Assembly (NCBI GenBank): GCA_020631735.1
Contig: CM036221.1
Coordinates: 10,459,381 to 10,523,380, forward strand
Direction of reading: 5' to 3'
DNA from: Saccharum officinarum
Taxonomy: Eukaryota; Streptophyta; Magnoliopsida; Poales; Poaceae
DNA: 64,000 nucleotides
This document shows, one piece after another, positions 21,817 through 34,434 of the stretch. The position numbers and the translations under genes are program-made. Numbering within the stretch: the first letter of the stretch is position 1; every line of letters begins with the position of its first letter. Below the pieces are notes generated by a model. The model was given only the letters and a program-made list of their open reading frames with translations, was not told where the DNA came from and did not search any database.

Positions 21817-24800
21817 GAAGCAGTGCTCGTCGACTTTCTCCGCGCGAACGTCGACATCTTTGCGTGGAGTCCCTCGGATATGCCGGGCATACCCAGGGAA
21901 GTCGCCGAGCACGCCTTGGAGATCCGGGCCGGAGCCAAACCGGTGAAGCAACGCCTGCGCCGCTTCGACGAGGAGAAGCGCAGGATCATCGGCGAGGAGA
22001 TACACAAACTGCTGGAGGCCGGGTTCATCAAGGAGGTTCATCATCCCGAGTGGCTAGCTAATCCTGTCTTAGTTAGAAAAAGAGTGGGAAATGGAGGATG
22101 TGCGTAGACTATACTGGTTTAAATAAAGCATGTCCGAAAGTTCCCTTTCCTTTGCCACGCATTGATCAAATCGTTGATTCCACCGCGGGATGTGAAACTC
22201 TCTCATTCTTAGATGCATATTCCGGTTACCACCAAATCAAAATGAAGGAGTCCGACCAGCTCGCGACTTCGTTCGTCACCCCATTCGGCATGTATTGCTA
22301 CGTTACGATGCCCTTCGGTCTCCGGAACGCGGGGCAACGTACCAGCGATGCATGCAACATGTTTTTGGGGGCACATTGGGTCGACCGTCGAGGCTTACGT
22401 CGACGACATCGTGGTCAAAACCCAACGTGCCGGCGACCTGGTCAGCGACCTCGACGTTGCATTCAAGTGCCTCAGAGCAAAAAACATCAAACTCAATCCA
22501 GAGAAATGTGTCTTCGGCGTCCCACGAGGTATGCTTTTAGGGTTTATCGTATCTAAACGTGGCATCGAGGCCAACCCTGAAAAAATCTCTGCAATCACCA
22601 AGATGGGCCCCATCCGAGATCTCAAGGGCGTACAGAGAGTCACAGGTTGCTTGGCGGCACTCAGCCGTTTCATTTCGCGCCTCGGCGAAAAAGCACTCCC
22701 TCTGTACCGTCTCTTGAGGAAATCGGACCATTTTTCCTGGAACCTCGAGGCTGAGGAGGCTCTCACAAAACTGAAAGCCACCCTCTCTAGCTCACCGATC
22801 CTCGTCCCTCCGACCCCGGGGAACCACTCCTACTCTATGTCGCCGCGACATCACAAGTAGTCAGTGCTGCCCTGGTTGTCGAACGGGCCGAGGAGGCACA
22901 CACCTTGCTCGTCCAGAGGCCGGTCTATTTCGTTAGCGAGGTGCTCTCAGAACAAAGTGTCGATACCCACAGATCCAGAAACTGCTGTATGCTGTCATCT
23001 TGACACGGCGCAAGCTCCGACACTACTTCGAGGGTCACCCGGTTACTGTGGTTTCTTCTTTCCCCTTGGGAGAGATAGCCCAGAACCGGGAAGCCTCGGG
23101 TAGGATTGCCAAATGGGCGGTCGAGCTCATGGGCGAGGCATTGTCCTATGCGCCGCGAAAAGCTATCAAGTCACAGGTATTAGCAGATTTTCTGGCCGAG
23201 TGGACTGACACACAACTCCCTCCTGCACAGCTCCAGGCGGAGCTGTGGACCATGTACTTCGATGGGTCATTGATGAAAACGGAGCAGGCGCGGGCTTGCT
23301 CTTCATCTCACCCCTCGGGGTTCACATGCGCTACGTCATCCGGCTTCATTTCCCTGCGTCTAACAACGTCGCCGAATACGAGGCACTCGTCACGGGGTTG
23401 AGAATCGCCATCGAGCTCGGGGTCCGACACCTCGACGTCCGAGGCGACTCTCAACTCGTGATTGATCAGGTGATGAAGAACTCGAGCTGCCGCGACCCCA
23501 AGATGGAGGCCTACTGCCAGGAAGTACGGCGCCTCGAGGACAAGTTTCACGGCCTCGAGCTCAACCACATCGCACGCAGGTATAATGAGGCCGCTGATGA
23601 ATTGGCAAAAATCGCGTCCGGTCGAGCCACGGTTCCACCGGACGTCTTCGCGAAAGACCTTCAGCGCCCATCCGTCGACCTCAGGCCAGACGGGGGGGTC
23701 GACGAGGCGTCGATCGACCTTCCACCTGAGGCAGAAGCCCCCTCGACCGGGGCTGAAGCCATGCAGGTGGAAGACTCGACGTCACCGCCTGACCTCGAGC
23801 CTGATTGGCGCGTCCCGTACCTCGACTACCTCATCCATGGGGACCTCCCCTCGGATAGGACTGAGGCTCGACGGATCGCACGTCGGGCCAAAACTTTTGT
23901 GATCATGAGCGACAGCAGGGAGCTCTACCGTCGTAGCCCTACCGGTATCCTCCAACGTTGCATCACGAAAGAGCAAGGCAGAAATCTGCTCGGCGATCTT
24001 CACTCGGGGGCTTGCGGTCACCACGCTGCGCCTCGAACCCTTGTCGGAAACGCCTTTCGACAAGGATTCTATTGGCCGACCGCGGTCTCCGACGCTGTCA
24101 AGCTAGTACGCTCCTGCGAGGGTTGTCAGTACTATGCGAGACAGACTCATCTTCCGGCACATGCCCTACAGACTATCCCCATCACATGGCCGTTCGCCGT
24201 TTGGGGGCTCGACCTTGTCGGACCACTGAAAAGGACGACCGGCGGCTTCACCCACTTGCTCGTCGCAATCGACAAATTCTCCAAGTGGATCGAGGCCCGC
24301 CCTATCACCAGCATCAGGTCCGAACAAGCTGTACTCTTCTTCACTAACATTGTTCATCGCTTCGGGGTCCCCAACTGTATCATCACGGACAACGGCACCC
24401 AGTTCACTGGCAAGAAGTTTTTGGATTTCTGCGACAACCACCACATCCGTGTGCTCTGGTCGGCCGTGGCTCATCCAAAAACAAACGGGCAAGTGGAACG
24501 TGCCAACGGCATGGTTCTACAAGGCCTTAAGCCCAGAATCTTTGACAAACTAAACAAACATGGCAAAAGATGGGCTGCCGAGCTACCCTCGGTCCTGTGG
24601 AGCCTAAGAACAACGCCGAGTCGAGCCACGGGGTTCACTCCGTTCTTCTTAGTCTACGGGTCTGAGGCTATGCTACCAACCGATATAGAATACGGGTCCC
24701 CAAGATTGAAGGCATACAACGAAGTACACAACGACGCCACAAGACAGGACGCCCTCGACCAGCTCGAGGAAGCCCGAGATGTGGCTCTGTTGCATTCTGC

Positions 24801-25047
24801 CAGGTACCAGCAGGGTCTCCGACGCTACCACGACAGATACGTCCGCAAGCGTGACCTCAACGTTGGTGACTTGGTGCTACGGCGGAACCAGAACACCAAG
24901 GGACGGCACAAGCTCACACCACCATGGGAAGGGCCGTACATCATCGCAGAAGTACTAAAGCCGGGCACCTACAAGCTATCCAACGAGAAGGGCGAAATCC
25001 TCACCAACGCTTGGAACATCGAACAGCTACGTCGCTTCTTTCCTTAA
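21817..25047 (+). pseudogene. pol: Gypsy Pol: reverse transcriptase, RNase H, second RNase H, integrase
   Basis: RT spans about 21823-22850 (PVKQRLRRF, MPFGLRNAG, YVDD at 22396-22407, GFIVSKRGI). The first RNase H is near 22850-23170. The second (archaeal-type) RNase H at about 23245-23640 shows MYFDGS, AEYEAL, RGDSQLV and NEAADELA. Integrase follows with a HHCC site (GACGHH...CEGCQ), WGLDLVGP, ITDNGTQF and GQVERANG, then a C-terminus ending QLRRFFP. From 23284 to 25047 the frame is clean. Between 22085 and 23285 at least five single-base losses, mostly in homopolymers or G runs, break the frame. No chromodomain is seen, as expected for Tat. Confidence 0.88.
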
Positions 25048-26547
25048 AAAGCCTCGAGGCTCTGTATTTCCTTTTTCGTCAATAAAGAATACAGCGATGT
25101 TTAAAATTTCTCGTTTCGTAATAAGGAAGGATCGACCCTGCACTCCCAGAGTCGACCCTCCCTCGGGGGCTGGCAAGGGGGGAACCCCCGGTCCCCGAAA
25201 AACCGAAAAACTTGCGCTCTTTTTTAAATTTAAGAACCGTTTCTTAGATCGACTTCGCTGAAAGAGCACCCTAAGGTTCGAAAGGGCTCTCGAGCCTGGA
25301 GCATCACCTACGCCTCCGAGGCTACGGTACCTCCACTCGACCCTTGCGCCTTTTAGAGGTACGCCTTCACGCTGAGAAGATCTAAACAACGGTTCCTAAA
25401 ATTAAAAAAGAACATACCCCCTGTCGCTTAGATCAGGCTCTCACACGATTTACTAGGCCGCAACATCACCCTGAAGCTCGAGGGCAGTCGAGCCGCGAGA
25501 TCACTTACGCCCCCGAGGCTACGGTACCTCCACTCGCTCCCTTACGCCAAAGGATGTAGCTGCGCGCTAGGTAAATCACGCGAGAACACGATCCGTGCGA
25601 TAAAGGGAAGAAAAGCTCGAGTAAAACTAAATCAACCGCGAACCGGTTTATGTTTCGAGTCTTTTAGGCCTCCGCGGCCACCGCGATCAAAATTCGAAAT
25701 ACTAACTTATTACATGGGCCTTCATGCCCAGATTTGGCTCACAGGCCTTCGTCGTCGGCAGGAGGAACCACCTCGGCTTCAAAAAGCGAGGCCAGACGAC
25801 TCCCAGGCTCTTCGGCGGCTTCGATCAGCTCCACGCAGGCGTCCTCGTTCTCCTCGTCCGTCCGATCGGGGTCTGTGATGAAGCCCTCGGCAACGAGCCT
25901 CATATCAAACACAAACCCGAACGGACGACGGCCAGCGCCCTCTTCACGCCGTGATGGAGGCCGTTCCGTATCTTCTCCCGGGCAAGGCGGCCCAGCGCCA
26001 CCATCCGTCGGACGAAGGAGTTCCCCGGAACATCTTCCCCGGTGTCGGTGTCGGGCTCGACCCTAGGCCATCACACACAGTGGTGATCACGCCCTGGAGA
26101 AGTTGGGTCCTCCGGACCTCGGCTTCGAAGAGGCTCTGGAAGGAGTTGGCGCACGATTGGGCCTCTCGGTTCTCTCTCTCCAGCTCTGAAACACGACAAA
26201 CAAATTAGTGCCCAACGCGGGGCCTTCAACGTCGTGACTATAACAACCACACTTACCCTCGACGTGGGTCTGCAGGCCCACGACCTCGTCGCGGAGCCCC
26301 CACATGTTCGCTCGAGCCCCAGGAAGGCGTTGTCCTTGTCACGGATGGCCGCCTTTAGCGCCTCGACCTCCTGCCGAGCAGACTCGAGAGCTGCGTCCTT
26401 CTTTTGGACGGCTCCCTGCAGCGTCGTGATCCTCGGCATGGAAGGCGTCGCGCTGAAGACTGACCTGGGAGACATCCTCCCTCAAGCTCCTTCGCCCGCG
26501 CAGACAAGGGCTCGAGGTCCCCTGCGCGCCTGGGTAGCCTCCTCCAG
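23829..26547. repeat. Left copy of a near-identical 2.7-kb duplication flanking the assembly gap
   Basis: This stretch (integrase, post-pol spacer, end of the antisense gene) recurs at 26648-29346. It reads cleanly through integrase and stops at the N run. The right copy differs mostly by one-base gains or losses. The pair looks like two contig ends from the same locus that were not merged. Confidence 0.92.
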
Positions 26548-28500
26548 NNNNNNNNNNNNNNNNNNNNNNNNNNNNNNNNNNNNNNNNNNNNNNNNNNNNN
26601 NNNNNNNNNNNNNNNNNNNNNNNNNNNNNNNNNNNNNNNNNNNNNNNCCTCATCCATGGGGACCTCCCCCTCGGATAGGACTGAGGCTCGACGGATCGCA
26701 CGTCGGGCCAAACTTTTGTGATCATGAGCGACAGCAGGGAGTCTACCATGTAGCCCTACGGTATCCTCCAACGTTGCATCACGAAAGAGCAAGGCAGAAA
26801 ATCTGCTCGGCGATCTTCACTCGGGGCTTGCGGTCACCACGCTGCGCCTCGAACCCTTGTCGGAAACGCCTTTCGACAAGGATTCTATTGCCGACCCGCG
26901 GTCTCCGACGCTGTCAAGCTAGTACGCTCCTGCGAGGGTTGTCAGTACTATGCGAGACAGACTCATCTTCCGGCACATGCCCTACAGACTATCCCCATCA
27001 CATGGCCGTTCGCCGTTTGGGGCTCGACCTTGTCGGACCACTGAAAAGGACGACCGGCGCTTCACCACTTGCTCGTCGCAATCGACAAATTCTCCAAGTG
27101 GATCGAGGCCCGCCCTATCACCAGCATCAGGTCCGAACAAGCTGTACTCTTCTTCACTAACATTGTTCATCGCGCTTCGGGGTCCCCAACTGTATCATCA
27201 CGGACAACGGCACCCAGTTCACTGGCAAGAAGTTTTTGGATTCTGCGACAACCACCACATCCGTGTGCTCTGGTCGGCCGTGGCTCATCCAAAAACAAAC
27301 GGCAAGTGGAACGTGCCAACGGCATGGTTCTACAAGGCCTTAAGCCCAGAATCTTTGACAAACTAAACAAACATGGCAAAAGATGGGCTGCCGAGCTACC
27401 CTCGGTCCTGTGGAGCCTAAGAACAACGCGAGTCGAGCCACGGGGTTCACTCCGTTCTTCTTAGTCTACGGGTCTGAGGCTATGCTACCAACCGATATAG
27501 AATACGGGTCCCCAGATTGAAGCATACAACGAAGTACACAACGACGCCACAAGACAGGACGCCCTCGACCAGCTCGAGGAAGCCGAGATGTGGCTCTATT
27601 GCATTCTGCCAGGTACCAGCAGGGTCTCCGATGCTACCACGACAGATACGTCCGCAAGCGTGACCTCAACGTTGGTGACTTGGTGCTACGGCGGAACCAG
27701 AACACCAAGGGACGGCACAAGCTCACACCACCATGGGAAGGGCGTACATCATCGCAGAAGTACTAAAGCCGGGCACCTACAAGCTATCCAACGAGAAGGG
27801 CGAAATCCTCACCAACGCTTGGAACATCGAACAGCTACGTCGCTTCTTTCCTTAAAAAGCCTCGAGGCTCTGTATTTCCTTTTTCGTCAATAAAGAATAC
27901 AGCGATGTTTAAAATTTCTCGTTTCGTAATAAGGAAGGATCGACCCTGCACTCCAGAGTCGACCCTCCTCGGGGGCTGGCAAGGGGGGAACCTCCGGTCC
28001 CCGAAAAACCGAAAAAACTTGCGCTCTTTTTAAATTTAAGAACCGTTTCTTAGATCGACTTCGCTGAAAGAGCACCCTAAGGTTCGAAAGGGCTCTCGAG
28101 CCTGGAGCATCACCTACGCCTCCGAGGCTACGGTACCTCCACTCGACCCTTGCGCCTTTTAGAGGTACCGCCTTCACGCTGAGAAGATCTAACAACGGTT
28201 CCTAAAATTAAAAAAGAACATACCCCTGTCGCTTAGATCAGGCTCTCACACGATTTACTAGGCCGCAACATCACCCTGAAGCTCGAGGGCAGTCGAGCCG
28301 CGAGATCACTTACGCCCCGAGGCTACGGTACCTCCACTCGCTCCTTACGCCAAAGGATGTAGCTGCGCGCTAGGTAAATCACGCGAGAACACGATCCGTG
28401 CGATAAGGGAAGAAAGCTCGAGTAAAACTAAATCAACCGCGAACCGGTTTATGTTTCGAGTCTTTTAGGCCTTCGCGGCCACCGCGATCAAAATTCGAAA
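25048..28500. other. Gypsy post-integrase spacer
   Basis: After pol (25048-25700, repeated at 27856-28500) there is no coding signal on either strand. A short inverted and direct structure with CTACGGTACCTCCACTCG recurs twice, 25320 and 25524, in the left copy. The antisense gene appears to end within about 25700-26200 and 28500-29000. Confidence 0.5.
26548..26647. other. Assembly gap of 100 N
   Basis: Exactly 100 undetermined bases, a conventional placeholder for a gap of unknown size, sitting between the two repeated segments. Confidence 0.99.
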
Positions 28501-29346
28501 TACTAACTTATTACATGGGCCTTCATGCCCAGATTTGGCTCACAGGCCTTCGTCGTCGGCAGGAGGAACCACCTCGGCTTCAAAAAGCGAGGCCAGACGA
28601 CTCCCAGGCTCTTCGGCGGCTTCGATCAGCTCCACGCAGGCGTCCTCGTTCTCCCTCGTCCGTCCGATCGGGGTCTGTGATGAAGCCCTCGGCAACGAGC
28701 CTCATATCAAACACAACCCCGAACGGACGACGGCCAGCGCCTCTTCACGCGTGATGGAGGCCGTTCCGTATCTTCTCCCGGGCAAGGCGGCCCAGCGCCA
28801 CCATCCGTCGGACGAAGGAGTTCCCCGGAACATCTTCCCGGTGTCGGTGTCGGGCTCGACCCCTAGGCCATCACACACAGTGGTGATCACGCCCTGGAGA
28901 AGTTGGGTCCTCCGGACCTCGGCTTCGAAGAGGCTCTGGAAGGAGTTGGCGCACGATTGGGCCTCTCGGTTCTCTCTCTCCAGCTCTGAAACACGACAAA
29001 CAAATTAGTGCCCAACGCGGGGCCTTCAACGTCGTGACTATAACAACCACACTTACCCTCGACGTGGGTCTGCAGGCCCACGACCTCGTCGCGGAGCCCC
29101 CCACATGTTCGCTCGAGCCCCAGGAAGGCGTTGTCCTTGTCACGGATGGCCGCCTTTAGCGCCTCGACCTCCTGCCGAGCAGACTCGAGAGCTGCGTCCT
29201 TCTTTTGGACGGCTCCCTGCAGCGTCGTGACCTCGGCATGGAAGGCGTCGCGCTGAAGACTGACCTGGGAGACATCCTCCTCAAGCTCCTTCGCCCGCGC
29301 AGACAAGGGCTCGAGGTCCCTGCGCGCCTGGGTAGCCTCCTCCCGA
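26648..29346. repeat. Right copy of the 2.7-kb duplication, indel-rich
   Basis: Aligned to 23829-26547 it shows dozens of one-base differences. Examples are one C more at 26674, two A fewer near 26711, one G fewer near 26825 and GC inserted near 27174. These break integrase into short frames although the left copy is open. Errors cluster in the integrase part nearest the gap, as at an unpolished contig end. Confidence 0.92.
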
Positions 29347-32300
29347 GCCTTGTCCAGGCTTGTGCGCATCACGGCCTCGGCCGCCCATGCCTGCGCCGCC
29401 TCTTCCTTCAATGTGGCGTATGCGACGCGCAGTTCAGCCATCTCGGCGTTCCGATCGGATAGCCGTTTCTGGGCCTCCTCGACCAGAACCCGTTGCTGGG
29501 ACAGCGCGCCCCACACGCCACTCTCGTCCCGGATGAAGAGTGACTTGCGGCGGGAGTACTCCTTCAGCTCCTGAACGCAATTCGAAAAGGTCACAAATCC
29601 GAAGAAAAAACAGCCTATCAAGCGAGCCGACGGGTCGATCATACCTCGGTGGCATCCCGCATACTCCGCACAGCGCCGGACGCCACTCGAAGCAACCGGT
29701 CGAGATGCTGGCGGACGCCCTCGAGGTACTCCCATCGGTGCACTTCGTCTTTGTCGCTAAGGACAAAGACGGGCTCGGCGTCGGGGTTCGTAGCGTCCCT
29801 GAACTCAAGGGACGGCCCCCCCCCACTTCGGCAGCTCCGCCTCGACCCGCGCTATCGCCAGCGCGGCGATGTCGGGCCACGAGGAGGACGACCCAGCCGG
29901 GGCGTCTCCCGGTCCCGCGGAAGGACCGGCCTCGCCCGCGGTATCCGCCTCTCCAACGGCCGTCGAGACACCGGCCTGGTCCGCGACCTCACCCCCCTCG
30001 ACCCCTATCGTTTGTTTTCCCTTGTCCAGGGAGATGTTGTCGAGGGGAGCGTGAGGGCGGGCACTTACGACCGCCGGCGCCACCGGAGCCGGCACCTCGA
30101 CCGACGACGGCTCCGGTACCCTCGCCTCGACCGTCGGCACCGCGCGGAGCCGGCGTCTCTTCTTCGGGTGCTCCGGATGGGGGCTCGACCGCCCCGATCT
30201 CCACCACGCCCGCTGGCTCTGCGACGGGCCTTGTCGCGGCCGCGACCCCTTCGCCAGGACCGTCTCTTGCCCCGACACCGACGCGACCTCCTCCTTGGTC
30301 ACATCAGCACCCGCCCGCTCCGCGTCGCGGACGGGTGCCTCGCTCGTCGCGACCGCAACGGCAGCCTCGGCCGTCCCCGACGGCCGGGGCCTCGCCTCGA
30401 CCACGTCAAGAGCCACCGCCTTTGCCGGTTCGGCCCCCTCGACGGCGGGCTCCGGGCCGGCAACCGCCGCGGCGTCGGCTGACCCTTGCTGATGTCGCAG
30501 GCGCCCTTTCGCTGCCTCGACCTGACGGACCCAGGCCGCGTCCTGCTCCGCCGTCCGGTTGAGGACAACGGCGCTGGCTCGCAGCGACTTCACAGGGGTA
30601 GGCCCCATTGGCTCCGCCTTCCGCTTCAGCCTGCGAAGTGAGAAGAATTGTCAGCCGACGGACTTTGGGAAAGGCAGGACAACCAAGTTGAGATACTTAC
30701 CCGGAAATCGGCACCAAGTACCTCGACCCTGCGCGGCTCGAGCCTCCCGGGACGGCCGCTGGTGGCCCCGCGGCGGCCTCACCAGCAGGCCGAGCGCTCC
30801 TGGGAGCCCCGGCCAACACACCGCCCTGCGCCCTTTGTGCTCCCGAGGCCAGCTGGCCTCGGGTCCTTACTCCTACCGGCGCCGCCGCTGATGACGACGC
30901 CGGTACCACCGTCTCCGCCCCTGCCAGAGCTTGCGAGGCCCCGGCTGGTGCGGACGTCCCGACGACCCCTCTCGCCGGGTCCGGGGTAAAATGGCCCCTC
31001 CCCTCGAGGGGCCAGATCCCTTCTCCACCTTCTTCCCCTCGACCTCCTCGACCACGACGACCGAGGAGGACCCCCCCCGATGGGCTCCAGCAGGGGGCGA
31101 ATGTCGGGGAGATCCCAAGCCTGGTCGCAATCTCATACCGCGACAGGGCATCTTCATCTTCATCGCTGCTGCCGTCGTCCTCTCCCGAGACTGTCTCGGA
31201 AGGCGACGGTGACAGGGGCACTCCGTCGATGGCTTGCTGGCGCCGGCGCTTCTTCAACGCCTCCGCCTTCTTGGCCTTGCGGATCGCCCGCTTCTTGGCC
31301 GTCTCCTTGGCCTGCTTCTTCTGGGAGGCATGCAGGCGTCGAGCCTCCCGGCGGGCCGGTCCTCCGGGACTGGTGGGCGCGTTTCCCGCAACGCCGACAA
31401 ATCCTACACACCGGCCTCGACCACATCAGCGAAATCCACAGAAAAACAAGAAAAGCAATACCTCAGCCCCGGGATACGTACCACGGATTCGCACCCCTCG
31501 GTAGGCCTCATGGGAACCTGATTGGCTTCCTCCGCCTTGAAGTTCCCGACCATCCGGCGAGCCCGCCGGAGAACCTCCTCAAGGGTGAGGGATTCGTGGG
31601 ACATCCGGGTGCCCTCCAGGTTCACCTCCGGAGTCATCTGGTCCAGGCGGAGACGACGCTGGCACAACGGCATCACTCTACGGCGATGGAAGCCCGCAGC
31701 CACCGCCGCAGCCGTCAGGCCCGAAGGCGAAGCTGCTGCAGCGCCGCCAGCAGCGGATCCAAGCGCGTCTTCTCGGCCTCGGGCACTCCGTACGACCAGT
31801 GCTCTTCTCGAGCAGTCAGCACGCGGCCGGTGTACCTCGGCAACTGATTTTCATCATTGCGGAGATAGAACCAACCCTCGTGCCACCCACTGTTCGAGGA
31901 GATGAGTCGGGCCGGGATGTATAGATCCGTCCGACCCGATCTCACTTGCAGCACGCAGCTCCCCACTCGGGCCGCGGACAGGACGCCTTTCTCCCCTGCC
32001 CTCTTGGCGAAGAGCTCGGCCTTGAAAAGGTGAAGCCACAAGTTCCACTGTGGCTCCACCCCAAGGTAGCCCTCGCAGACCGCCGCAAAGATGGCGGCCT
32101 GCGCTACGGCGTTGGGGAAAGGTGGTGAAGCTCCACCCGGTAGTAGTGGAGGAGCGCACGCATGAAGACCGACGCCGGCACGCCGAACCCCCGCTCATGA
32201 AAGCTGACGAAGCTCACCACGTACCCTTCGGGGGGCACTGGCTCCTGGTGGGCGGGGGGCGGTGCCACCCACTCCGGCCGCGCCGAGTTCGTCCTCGGCC

Positions 32301-32397
32301 GCAACAGCCCGTCCTCGACCAACTCCTCCAACCTCCTCTCCGTCACCGAGGAGGCGGCCCAGTCGTCGGCGGGAAGGATCTGGCTCTTTCCTGCCAT
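28887..32397 (-). CDS. Antisense gene of the Tat element: Transposase_28-like domain plus coiled coil
   Basis: Minus strand, start MAGKSQILPADDW at 32397. Reading leftward, 32397-31700 has the pattern of the 'putative gypsy type transposon' family (PF04195): VSFVSFHERGFGVP, FMRALLHYYRVELHHL, then MEPQWNLWLHLFKAELF and GWHEGWFYLRN. Then come a region with EGTRMSHESLTLEEVLRRARR (31600-31520), an acidic/basic linker (31257-30697), an Ala/Pro-rich low-complexity stretch (30608-29805) and a long coiled coil (about 29580-29080: EEAQKRLSDRNAEMAEL, RRDLEPLSARAKELEED). The frame changes between blocks; candidate introns lie near 31400-31260, 30690-30610 and 29060-29000, and some indels are possible. 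Antisense genes here are known in RIRE2/Retand-type elements; their role is unknown. Confidence 0.7.
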
Positions 32398-32751
32398 CGA
32401 TGTCGTCGGAAGGGGATGGGAGAAAAGGATGCGGTGGCTGCGGCAAGACGGGCGGAGAACGCGATGTGGCAGGGGATGTCTAGGGCAAAGGATTGCAGGA
32501 ATGCAAGTAACCGGTGGGGAACGGAGACCCCAAGGCCTTAGCTTTATATGCTCGGACGGAAGCCCAACGGCCGCGCGAAAAGTAAGGAGCAGTTTCTCGC
32601 GATAAAACCGCTCGCCTAACCGTTTCCTTATATCTCGCAGGAACTGAGCACGTGGCCGCTCCCCACGTCGTAACCATACACCGATAACGCGCCGGTCTCG
32701 CCTCCCGAAAAAACGCGCCCGGACAACGAAATATCTCCAGGTATGTCTTAA

Positions 32752-34252
32752 ATGGGTGCGAAGCCCGCAATAAGTCTCGAGGGAGCGAAAGCTGGCCCTC
32801 GAACGGGGTTCGACAGCTGCCCTCGGGCAACAGAGTTAGGGACGACCCAGGGTGCGCCCGTACATGGCCAAGGGCTCGAGCCACGCTCTCGAGGCACCCC
32901 AGGACGTATTCGAGGCCGAAGGAGAAGGTTGTGGTAGGAATCCCTCCGGGGGAGGCATCGAGCCCTCGAATCCTGTCGAAGGGAATCGAGATCCACACGA
33001 CCACTTCTTGGCATTTTTGAGGGCGCCTCCGGGCCACTAGCCGACCCCTAACGAACGGGGCACGGGTTCTCACTCGAATTCCCCCGCTAGCAGCTCACCG
33101 GAGATCGTCGTAACTCGGGCCCAAACGAGGGTAGTGCGACATTCTCCACCCCTCCTCCTTTTTTCGAAAAAGGAGCGTGAGGGTCGCGAAAGACGGCCGG
33201 GACTCTGATCGACCTCGTGCGTGCGAGGCTCGGGGTCCCGACCGCAAAAATGGGTGCGAAGCCCGCAATAAGTCTCGAGGGAGTGAAAGCTGGCCCTCGA
33301 ACGGGGTTCTACAGCTGCCCTCGAGCAACAGAGTTAGGGACGACCCAGGGTGCGCCCGTACATGGCCAAGGGCTCGAGCCACGCTCTCGAGGCACCCCAG
33401 GACGTATTCGAGGCCGAAGGAGAAGGTTGTGGTAGGAATCCCTCCGGGGGAGGCATCGAGCCCTCGAATCCTGTCGAAGGGAATCGAGATCCACACGACC
33501 ACTTCTTGGCATTTTTGAGGGCGCCTCCGGGCCACTAGCCGACCCCTAACGAACGGGGCACGGGTTCTCACTCGAATTCCCCCGCTAGCAGCTCACCGGA
33601 GATCGTCGTAACTCGGGCCCAAACGAGGGTAGTGCGACATTCTCCACCCCTCCTCCTTTTTTCGAAAAAGGAGCGTGAGGGTCGCGAAAGACGGCCGGGA
33701 CTCTGATCGACCTCGTGCGTGCGAGGCTCGGGGTCCCGACCGCAAAAATGGGTGCGAAGCCCGTAATAAGTCTCGAGGGAGCGAAAGCTGGCCCTCGAAC
33801 GGGGTTCGACAGCTGCCCTCGAGCAACAGAGTTAGGGACGACCCAGGGTGCGCCCGTACATGGCCAAGGGCTCGAGCCACGCTCTCGAGGCACCCCAGGA
33901 CGTATTCGAGGCCGAAGGAGAAGGTTGTGGTAGGAATCCCTCCGGGGGAGGCATCAAGCCCTCGAATCCTGTCGAAGGGAATCGAGATCCACACGACCAC
34001 TTCTTGGCATTTTTGAGGGCGCCTCCGGGCCACTAGCCGACCCCTAACGAACGGGGCACGGGTTCTCACTCGAATTCCCCCGCTAGCAGCTCACCAGAGA
34101 TCGTCGTAACTCGGGCCCAAACGAGGGTAGTACGACATTCTACACCCCTCCTCCTTTTTTCGAAAAAGGAGCGCGAGGGTCGCACAGCAAAAGACGGCCG
34201 GGACCCTAATCGACCTCGCGCGCACGAGGCTCGGGGGCTTGACCACAACAAA
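32752..34252. repeat. 498-bp tandem repeats, three copies, before the Gypsy 3' LTR
   Basis: Units begin ATGGGTGCGAAGCCCG at 32752, 33250 and 33748, each 498 bases apart and almost identical. The third drifts after about 34130. Each unit has a small hairpin (CTCCTTTTTTCGAAAAAGGAG, one A short of perfect) and many CTCGA words. Apparent ORFs on both strands repeat with the unit and are not genes. Arrays at this position are known in Tat elements and can seed satellites. Confidence 0.95.
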
Positions 34253-34434
34253 ATGTCCCCCAATCGAACGCAAACAAGACCTCGGAGGAGTCTCCATACT
34301 CCACCGAGGCCTCGGGGCTACACCCGGCGGGTGCGCTCGCGCGCCCCCACCGGAAAAATCACGACGCTACGACTCCAGTTCTGACTAACCTCTGGGAGAG
34401 TGATCACACACTCACCCAAAGGCTCGGGGGCTAC
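34253..34434 (+). other. Gypsy 3' untranslated end with polypurine tract
   Basis: Short non-coding segment from the last tandem unit to AAAGGCTCGGGGGCTAC (about 34418-34434), immediately before the 3' LTR. The G-rich purine run is the likely plus-strand primer. Confidence 0.65.

Noticed and set aside
32752..34252. CRISPR-like array or repeated genes
   Set aside because: The units are 498 bp and contiguous, without spacers, in a plant retrotransposon. The ORFs recur only because the DNA repeats.
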